Positions 1-4,937 of a stretch of DNA of 9,108 bases are shown here, piece by piece. The notes below the pieces were generated by a model. It ran no database searches, was not told the DNA's origin, and saw only the letters and a list, made by a program, of their open reading frames with translations. The translations under genes and the position numbers were made by a program. Origin of the DNA: Acetobacteraceae bacterium (lineage in GTDB: Bacteria > Pseudomonadota > Alphaproteobacteria > Acetobacterales > Acetobacteraceae); assembly GCA_027311485.1 (NCBI GenBank), contig DAICYU010000109.1, forward strand, positions 1 through 9,108, read 5' to 3'. The first letter of the stretch is position 1. Each line of letters starts with the position of its first letter.

Positions 1-39
1 GAAAGGACCAAATTTTTTTCCCTTCTGTTTTCAGACTTA

Positions 40-69
40 TTGACTATTCGAGCAAATTTGGCGCACGAT
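40..69 (+). promoter_or_regulatory. Possible sigma-70 promoter of the HU gene
   Basis: TTGACT at 40-45 matches the -35 consensus at five of six positions. With an 18-nt spacer the -10 would be CACGAT (64-69), which matches only three of six. The surrounding bases are AT-richer than the rest of the window, with a T-run at 13-19, as often seen around promoters of abundant proteins. The start point is not determined, and a second AT-rich stretch at 95-100 (GATTAT) could also be a -10. Confidence 0.35.
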
Positions 70-124
70 GTGGTTCATATCGGGGTAGTTTGATGATTAT
101 GCCTCGAAGAGACAAGGAACCGAT

Positions 125-394
125 ATGTCGAAAGCCTTCATCGCCCGGGTTCTCCAGGAGTCCACCGAAGTAACCGGTGCGACGGCGGCCCGCGCCACCA
201 ATGAACTAATAGATGCCATCGTCAAGGAACTGAAGAAGACCGGCAAGTTTACACTGCCGAGCTTCGGTACTTTTACTGTGCGGAAGACAAAAGCACGGAA
301 GGCATTAAATCCGCGCACGGGTGAGCCGATCCGGGTCAAGGCCGGAAAGACTGTCCGCTTCAAGGCGTCGCCGGTTCTGAAGAAGGCGGTCTGA
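125..394 (+). CDS. hup: HU family DNA-binding protein
   Basis: A small basic nucleoid protein that binds and bends DNA as a dimer with little sequence specificity. The 89-residue length is normal for HU. The N-terminal helices (about residues 3-38) start SKAFIARVLQ. They are followed by the beta-arm region with GKFTLPSFGTF (40-50), the basic stretch RKTKARKALNPRTG (53-66) and a basic C-terminus FKASPVLKKAV. The NPRTG turn carries the conserved arm proline (P63), which intercalates into DNA in this family. The ATG at 125 is preceded by AAGGA (114-118) with a 6-nt gap, so the start is secure. The gene appears to be transcribed alone, with a hairpin 18 nt after the stop. IHF subunits share the fold, but the sequence reads as HU. 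The complementary-strand ORF over the same bases is a shadow. Confidence 0.95.
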   Translation: MSKAFIARVLQESTEVTGATAARATNELIDAIVKELKKTGKFTLPSFGTFTVRKTKARKALNPRTGEPIRVKAGKTVRFKASPVLKKAV

Positions 395-412
395 CCCTCA
401 CCGGCTTGTACG

Positions 413-441
413 CGGGCCTCATGCCGGAAGCATGAGGCCCG
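413..441 (+). terminator. Strong hairpin after the HU gene, probable terminator
   Basis: A perfect 12-bp stem: CGGGCCTCATGC at 413-424 pairs with GCATGAGGCCCG at 430-441 around a CGGAA loop. It begins 18 nt after the HU stop codon. No T-run follows directly, so it is not a textbook intrinsic terminator. It may instead block 3' exonucleases or work with Rho. A competing pairing partner lies at 455-466. Confidence 0.6.
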
Positions 442-476
442 GCCTTGGTCATATGGCCCGCAAGCCTGTTTGTGGT

Positions 477-497
477 GGCCGGCAGCTTATGCCGGTC
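477..497 (+). repeat. Second hairpin in the HU downstream region
   Basis: GGCCGGC (477-483) pairs with GCCGGTC (491-497) around a 7-nt loop, with one G-U pair if transcribed on the + strand. It follows the larger hairpin and may belong to the same 3' end structure. Its function is unknown. Confidence 0.35.
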
Positions 498-734
498 GCC
501 GCAACGCCGGTTGGCTGATTGTCATGGTTGAATGATCCCGGCTGCCTGATCATGACCACCTGCGATCGAACCCGGGAACAGCGCCGGTCACGCGCCGATT
601 GAACGCTGATCCCGGCTCATGATGTCTGCTGCCGGTTGCTCAGTCGGTGGCCGGCAATTCTCGCTCTGCGTGGCCTCCCACTGGCAAGCATCGCGGTCGT
701 TTCGATCAGCGTCCGCGCCGCGGGCGCGTCGGCC

Positions 735-760
735 GGTCCGGGCTGCCTGAGACCCGGACC
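735..760 (-). terminator. Hairpin after the Mo hydroxylase gene, possible terminator
   Basis: GGTCCGGG (735-742) and CCCGGACC (753-760) are perfect 8-bp inverted arms around a 10-nt loop. On the minus strand the structure starts 20 nt after the stop codon of the Mo hydroxylase gene. No T-run follows, so factor-independent termination is uncertain. Confidence 0.45.
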
Positions 761-780
761 AGCCTGCTTGTTCGCCTGTG

Positions 781-3102
781 TCAGGCCTGCAGGGCCTGCC
801 ATACCACCATGGGCGTCAGCGGCATCTGGAGTTTCGTTGCCTGGTCGGCATGGCCGGCCCGCGCCAACGCATCTGCCACGGCGTTGACCACCGCCGGGGT
901 TGCGCCAATCGTGCCTAACTCACCAACGCCTTTTACGCCGAGGGGGTTGTTCAGGCAGGGCGTGGACTGGTCCAGCTCATGCACGAACTGGCCGATGATA
1001 TTCGCGCGCGGCATGTAGTAGTCCATCATGCTTGCGGTCATCACCTGCCCGCTGTCCGGATCATACTGCATGTGCTCGCCCAGTGCTTGGCCGATGCCCT
1101 GCACGGCCCCGCCATCCAGCTGCCCGCGCACGATCATCGGGTTCACGACGCGGCCGACATCGTTGACCGAAACGTAGGAGACGATCTCGACGTCGCCGGT
1201 CTCCGGATCGATCTCGACCTCGCAGATATGCGCGCCGTTCGGCCAGCTTGGTCCGTTCACCGTGCTGGTCGCATCGACGAAAATCCGCCGGTCAGGCTGC
1301 CGTGCGGCGAGTTCGAACAGGCCTATGCCGCGATCCGTGCCGGCGATGCGGAACATGCCGTCGGCATATTCGATGTCGGCGGGGGCGGCTTCCAGCGCCT
1401 CGGCCGCAAGATCGCGGCCATTGGCCACGGCCGTCTCCGACGCGTGGCGGATCGCCGAACCGGCTGTGAACAAGGAGCGGGAGCCGGCGCTGCCGAAGCC
1501 CTGGCCACGATCGGTGTCGCCCATGACGATCCGGATGCGATCCAGCTCCACGCCAAACACATCGACCACAAGCTGGGTGTAGGAGGTCGCGATCCCCTGT
1601 CCCATCGGCATCGTCGAGGCGTAAACCTCGATATCACCGTCGCCCGCGACGGATACCGTGACACGTTCCTCGAACACGTTGCCACCGGTCCATTCCAGGA
1701 AGGATGCAAGGCCGCGCCCTCGCAGCATGCCGCGCTGCTTCGACTCCGCCTCACGCGCGGCGAAGTCGTCCCATTTCGCCAGCGCCAGCGCCTGCGCCAG
1801 AATCGATCCAAACTTGCCGCTGTCGTAAACCTGCCCCATGGCGTTGGTGTAGGGCATCTGCTCCGGGCTGATCAGGTTGCGGCGCCGGATTTCGGCCGGG
1901 TCGAGACCCAGCTTCAGGGCCGCGTTGTCGAACAGACGCTCAATGATATAGATCGCCTCGGGCCGGCCGGCGCCGCGATAGGCCGCGGTGGGCGCGGTAT
2001 TGGTCAGCACCGCCCGCAGATCGAAGTCGATGGTGCGGATGTCATAGATGCTGGTGGAGACCCATGGTCCGATCAGCAACTGGATGATGATGCCGGTCGT
2101 GCTGCCATAGGCCCCGACATTGGCGAATGTCCGCAGCCGATAGCCCAGCACCTTGCCGTTTGCGTCAAGCGCGAGTTCGGCGTGCGATTCGATGTCGCGC
2201 CCGTGGGTGGCGGAGAGGAATTCCTCGATCCGGGCCGGTGTCCATTTCACCGGCCGGCCGACCTGGCGCGCAGCATAGGTGACGACGATGTCCTCGGCAT
2301 ACAGGCCTGTCTTCATGCCGAAGCCGCCGCCGACATCGCCGACCACGACACGGATCTTTTCCTTCGGCAGATTGAGCACCTCACACAGCGTATCGCGGGC
2401 GCCGGAGGGCATCTGGCTGGACAGGCGCAGCGTCAGGCGGTCACTGGCGGCATCGTAGGTGGCCAGCGCGGTGCGCGGCTCCATCGAGGTTGGCACCAGG
2501 CGCTGGTTCACCAGGTCCAGCGAGACCACGTGCGCCGCGCGGGCAAAGGCGGCGTCGGTGGCCGCGGCGTCGCCGTGCTTCATCTGCGCCGCGATGTTGC
2601 CGGTGGCCGCCGGCCAGACCAGCGGGGCTTCGGACGCGATGGCCTGCGTCAGCGTCGTCACGACCGGCAGCTCGTCATACGTGACCGCGATGGCTTCCAG
2701 CGCGTCCTTCGCCTGCTCCTGCGTTTCGGCGACCACGGCGGCGACGGCCTCACCCACGAAGCGAACGACGTCGTGCGCCAGGGCGGGACGGAGCGGCGTG
2801 GCGCCGGGCGATCCGTCGGGGCGCTGAAAGATCGGCGCAACCGGCAGCGGCTTCACGCCGGCCGCGGCAAGGTCGGCGCCGGTCAGGATTGCCAGGACAC
2901 CGGGCAGCCCGGCTGCTTCCGCCGTATCGACCGACACGATGCGGGCATGGGCGTGCGGGGAGCGCAGAAAGCCCAGGTAGGTCTGTCCGGGCAGGGTGAA
3001 ATCGTCGGTGAAGCGCCCGGTGCCGGCGAGCAGGCCGGCATCCTCGATCCGCCGCACGTCGCGACCGCTACCAAAGCGCTGTATTGTCGATCCGTCTGGC
3101 AT
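781..3102 (-). CDS. Xanthine dehydrogenase-family molybdopterin-binding (large) subunit, form II CoxL-like
   Basis: The catalytic large subunit of a molybdenum hydroxylase, the family that hydroxylates aldehydes, purines or N-heterocycles using water. Its 773 residues fit the usual length of separate L subunits. The N-terminal a/b hammerhead domain covers about residues 20-145 (LLAGTGRFTDDF, then RFVGEAVAAVVA). The Mo-cofactor domain follows, with GDVGGGFGMK (255-264), AYRGAGR (374-380), MGQG (500-503) and GVKGVGELGT (722-731). E728 is the expected catalytic glutamate. AYRGAGR is the form II signature; true aerobic CO dehydrogenase (form I) has AYxCSFR, so CO oxidation is not predicted. The start at 3102 has a good Shine-Dalgarno, GAAGGAA (complement of 3108-3114), 5 nt away. 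There is no twin-arginine signal at the N-terminus, so a cytoplasmic location is likely. The 2Fe-2S and FAD subunits normally encoded next door are absent on both sides. The substrate cannot be assigned. Confidence 0.93.
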   Translation of the reverse strand: MPDGSTIQRFGSGRDVRRIEDAGLLAGTGRFTDDFTLPGQTYLGFLRSPHAHARIVSVDTAEAAGLPGVLAILTGADLAAAGVKPLPVAPIFQRPDGSPGATPLRPALAHDVVRFVGEAVAAVVAETQEQAKDALEAIAVTYDELPVVTTLTQAIASEAPLVWPAATGNIAAQMKHGDAAATDAAFARAAHVVSLDLVNQRLVPTSMEPRTALATYDAASDRLTLRLSSQMPSGARDTLCEVLNLPKEKIRVVVGDVGGGFGMKTGLYAEDIVVTYAARQVGRPVKWTPARIEEFLSATHGRDIESHAELALDANGKVLGYRLRTFANVGAYGSTTGIIIQLLIGPWVSTSIYDIRTIDFDLRAVLTNTAPTAAYRGAGRPEAIYIIERLFDNAALKLGLDPAEIRRRNLISPEQMPYTNAMGQVYDSGKFGSILAQALALAKWDDFAAREAESKQRGMLRGRGLASFLEWTGGNVFEERVTVSVAGDGDIEVYASTMPMGQGIATSYTQLVVDVFGVELDRIRIVMGDTDRGQGFGSAGSRSLFTAGSAIRHASETAVANGRDLAAEALEAAPADIEYADGMFRIAGTDRGIGLFELAARQPDRRIFVDATSTVNGPSWPNGAHICEVEIDPETGDVEIVSYVSVNDVGRVVNPMIVRGQLDGGAVQGIGQALGEHMQYDPDSGQVMTASMMDYYMPRANIIGQFVHELDQSTPCLNNPLGVKGVGELGTIGATPAVVNAVADALARAGHADQATKLQMPLTPMVVWQALQA

Positions 3103-3295
3103 GTGTGTTCCTTCGTGTCCGGTGCGGGCATAAGTGGGCTGGATAATGCAGCTAACGGACGGTTTTGCCAGACCAGGTCGATAATCTTTGTGGTGCCACC
3201 CTACGGACCTCCGTCCTGGCGCCGGCTGCTACGGGATTTGCACCCCCGACGCCGTGCTGTACGGTCACGGCAAAAGCAGGGAGGACACAAAGACC
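3103..3295. promoter_or_regulatory. Divergent promoter region of the Mo hydroxylase and serine hydrolase
   Basis: These 193 bp separate two divergent start codons and so must hold both promoters. For the minus-strand gene, CATTAT (complement of 3143-3148) is a possible -10, but no good -35 accompanies it. GATAAT at about 3180-3185 could serve the + strand. Two inverted repeats stand out as possible operator or leader elements: ACGGA-CC-TCCGT at 3203-3214, and GCCGTG (3251-3256) with CACGGC (3266-3271), 25 nt before the hydrolase ATG. No regulator gene is adjacent. Confidence 0.4.
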
Positions 3296-4462
3296 ATGAG
3301 CGAATCCATCAATCGCGTGCTGACCAATCCGGTTGAGAGCGGCAAGCTGCCCGGTGTCGTGGGGTTGGTCGCCGATGACGCCGGCATCCTCTACCAGGGC
3401 GCGTTCGGACGCCGCGCGGTCGATCAGCCTGCGCCGATGACGCTGGACAGCGTGTTTCGCATCGCCTCCATGACCAAGGCCATCACGGCGACAGCCGCCA
3501 TGCAGCTTATCGAGGCGGGGCGCATTGGCCTTGAGCAGCCAATCGGGGAGCTGTTGCCGTTCACCCGCGACGTGCAGGTGCTGGAAGGCTTCGACGCCGC
3601 CGGCAAGCCCCGCCTGCGGGCACCGGCGCAGCCGGTCACGGTGCGGCACCTGCTGACCCACACCTCCGGCTATGGCTACGACATCTTCAATGCCGATCTT
3701 GGTCGCTACGTCGCCGCGGCCGGCCTACCCAGCATTCTGACCTGCCGTCACGATGCGCTGAAGGTCCCGCTGCTATTCGATCCCGGAACGCGGTGGGAAT
3801 ACGGCATCGGCATCGACCTTGCCGGCCGGATTGTCGAGACCGTCACCGGCCAGGATCTCGACACCTACTTCCACCAGCACATCTTCGCCCCGCTCGGCAT
3901 GACCAGCAGCAGCTTCCGCCCAACCGAGGCGATGCAGGCGCGGATGGTGGGCACGCATGCACGCGGACCCGACGGGACGGTCGCGCCGCTCAGCTTCGAG
4001 TTCCCCCAGGATGCCGAATTCCTGATGGGTGGCGGCGGGCTGTATTCCACGGCCGCGGACTACCTTGCGTTTTGTCGCATGCTGCTGGGCGGCGGCACGC
4101 TGGACGGGCAGCGTGTGTTGAAGCCGGAGACGGTGCGGCTGATGGGGCAGAACCATATCGGGGCGATCGACGTCCCCAAGCTGCGCAGCGATAATCCGCA
4201 GATGGCGCTGGAGGTCGAGTTCTTCCCCGGCATCGTCAAGAAATGGGGACTGAGCTTCCTGATCAACATGGGAGACCTGCCGGGCGGACGTGCGGCTGGC
4301 AGCCTCGCCTGGGCCGGCGTGCACAACACGTTCTTCTGGGTCGATCCCGCATCGCGGCTGACCGCCGTGCTGATGATGCAGCTGCTGCCGGCGAACGACC
4401 CGGCGGTGCTGGAAACGTTGATGGGCTTCGAAGGCGCAGTGTACGGCGCATTTGCCCGGTAA
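3296..4462 (+). CDS. Serine hydrolase, EstB-like / beta-lactamase class C fold
   Basis: A member of the beta-lactamase-related serine hydrolases (Pfam PF00144), which are usually esterases, lactonases or peptidases. From the ATG at 3296 the protein has 388 residues. S58-M59-T60-K61 (in FRIASMTK) is the SxxK nucleophile and general-base motif. Y169 in WEYGIGIDLAG matches the catalytic tyrosine of the second motif (YSN in AmpC, YS in EstB). WAGVHNTFFWVDP (339-351) takes the place of KTG, resembling the WGG of EstB-type esterases. The missing KTG argues against a true beta-lactamase. I see no signal peptide, so the enzyme is probably cytoplasmic. The frame is open further upstream to 3188, but AGGGAGGA (3278-3285) lies before 3296 and family similarity starts after it. 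The gene is divergent from the Mo hydroxylase. The physiological substrate is unknown. Confidence 0.9.
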   Translation: MSESINRVLTNPVESGKLPGVVGLVADDAGILYQGAFGRRAVDQPAPMTLDSVFRIASMTKAITATAAMQLIEAGRIGLEQPIGELLPFTRDVQVLEGFDAAGKPRLRAPAQPVTVRHLLTHTSGYGYDIFNADLGRYVAAAGLPSILTCRHDALKVPLLFDPGTRWEYGIGIDLAGRIVETVTGQDLDTYFHQHIFAPLGMTSSSFRPTEAMQARMVGTHARGPDGTVAPLSFEFPQDAEFLMGGGGLYSTAADYLAFCRMLLGGGTLDGQRVLKPETVRLMGQNHIGAIDVPKLRSDNPQMALEVEFFPGIVKKWGLSFLINMGDLPGGRAAGSLAWAGVHNTFFWVDPASRLTAVLMMQLLPANDPAVLETLMGFEGAVYGAFAR

Positions 4463-4496
4463 TCCCGGGCTTCTCCCTAAACCGACCGCTGCATGT

Positions 4497-4525
4497 CCCC
4501 GGCTGCGTGGCGAACGCACCCGGGG
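4497..4525 (+). terminator. Long hairpin after the serine hydrolase, probable terminator
   Basis: CCCCGG (4497-4502) pairs with CCGGGG (4520-4525), and TGCGT (4504-4508) pairs with ACGCA (4514-4518). The two stems are separated by one C-C mismatch, giving eleven pairs around a GGCGA loop. The hairpin starts 35 nt after the TAA of the hydrolase gene. No T-run follows. It marks a likely boundary between the hydrolase transcript and the efflux operon. Confidence 0.5.
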
Positions 4526-4605
4526 CGGCTTCCTGCCCCAGGGTCGGCAGCCGATCGCGGCGGTCATGCGAAACCGTGCGGCGGACAAAATTCCACCGCT
4601 GATCG

Positions 4606-4638
4606 CATAAATCCAATGCCGAAAGCCTGGATTATAAA
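4606..4638 (+). promoter_or_regulatory. Possible promoter of the efflux operon
   Basis: The otherwise GC-rich gap becomes AT-richer here. TATAAA at 4633-4638 is a good -10 candidate but lacks a matching -35. Alternatively CATAAA at 4606-4611 sits 18 nt after CGGACA (4582-4587), which shares GACA with the -35 consensus. Either would give a leader of about 60 to 95 nt before the small ORF at 4706. The choice between them is open. Confidence 0.3.
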
Positions 4639-4674
4639 TCGGCGAGCATAGGTTCATCTCTACTTCCGCAAAGG

Positions 4675-4700
4675 CGGGCATGCGCCCGGCTGGATGGAGA
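4675..4700 (+). promoter_or_regulatory. Small hairpin plus Shine-Dalgarno before the GTG-started small ORF
   Basis: CGGGC (4675-4679) and GCCCG (4684-4688) form a 5-bp stem with an ATGC loop. GGAGA (4696-4700) follows and lies 5 nt before the GTG at 4706. This Shine-Dalgarno decides for the GTG over the in-frame ATG at 4694, which overlaps it. Confidence 0.4.
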
Positions 4701-4705
4701 TCCCT

Positions 4706-4924
4706 GTGAAACACCTTGTTCGGGCCGTGTTTGCCGCCATTAACTTCGCGACAATTCCGCCCGTGGCGAATGCCGCGCTGTTCAGCGCGCCGCCGCCTGC
4801 GTCTCTCCGGGATGCCCCCCGGGATAGTCTGATCAGGCTGCATGACAGCGCCGGGCGTCGGGCTGGCCAGACTTGGTCTGGCACGGTTCGGCGCGACGCC
4901 GCAGCGGCGCGCAGATCGCAGTGA
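4706..4924 (+). CDS. Small putative secreted protein, unrecognised
   Basis: A 72-residue ORF that I do not recognise. From the GTG start it begins MKHLVRAVFAAINFATIP followed by PVANA. That is a short basic n-region, a hydrophobic stretch and an ANA motif that would suit signal peptidase I cleavage after about residue 23. The remaining ~49 residues (from ALFSAPPP through DAPRDSLIRLHDS to an Arg/Ala-rich end) show no cysteines, membrane segment or known domain. Support comes from the well-placed GGAGA ribosome-binding site and from the stop lying 13 nt before the chosen FUSC start, as in an operon. Against it are the short length, the low-complexity basic tail and the high GC, which makes chance ORFs common. 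If real it would be a periplasmic peptide made with the efflux pump. Translation of it could also simply couple to the FUSC gene. Confidence 0.45.
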   Translation: MKHLVRAVFAAINFATIPPVANAALFSAPPPASLRDAPRDSLIRLHDSAGRRAGQTWSGTVRRDAAAARRSQ

Positions 4925-4937
4925 CGAGGCTGGCGTC

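Larger units (their letters stand above)
395..780. other. Convergent intergenic region between HU and the Mo hydroxylase
   Basis: This is the 386-bp gap between two stop codons on opposite strands. It holds the HU-side hairpins (413-497) and a hairpin on the Mo hydroxylase side (735-760). The middle (about 500-730) contains an 11-bp direct repeat, TGATCCCGGCT, at 533-543 and 607-617. Near the first copy there are inverted arms GTCATG (521-526) and CATGAC (551-556). I see no coding sequence with a convincing start and no RNA gene. The ORFs that cross it run on into the antisense of the Mo hydroxylase gene and look like shadows. Confidence 0.6.

Noticed and set aside
13..19. T-run at the left edge as a terminator of an upstream gene
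   Set aside because: No hairpin is visible in the 12 bases before it, and the upstream sequence is outside the window, so it cannot be supported.
97..363. A minus-strand ORF antisense to the HU gene
   Set aside because: The + strand is a textbook HU protein and the antisense frame has no features.
636..1018. Short + strand ORFs crossing from the intergenic gap into the Mo hydroxylase 3' end
   Set aside because: They have no good ribosome-binding site, a Pro/Ala/Arg-rich low-complexity composition, and overlap antisense coding sequence.
781..3102. Aerobic CO dehydrogenase (form I CoxL)
   Set aside because: The active-site loop reads AYRGAGR, not the AYxCSFR signature with the copper-binding cysteine.
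3188..3295. Upstream in-frame start of the serine hydrolase adding 36 residues
   Set aside because: The added sequence is unlike a signal peptide or family N-terminus, and AGGGAGGA supports the ATG at 3296.
979..3336. A 785-codon open frame on the + strand, antisense to the Mo hydroxylase
   Set aside because: The opposite strand encodes a protein with intact molybdenum hydroxylase motifs across its whole length. The + frame is His/Arg/Gly-rich with no recognisable domain, as expected of a mirror frame in high-GC DNA.
3296..4462. True class C beta-lactamase conferring antibiotic resistance
   Set aside because: The KTG motif is replaced by a WAGV-type sequence and no export signal is visible; EstB-like hydrolase fits better.
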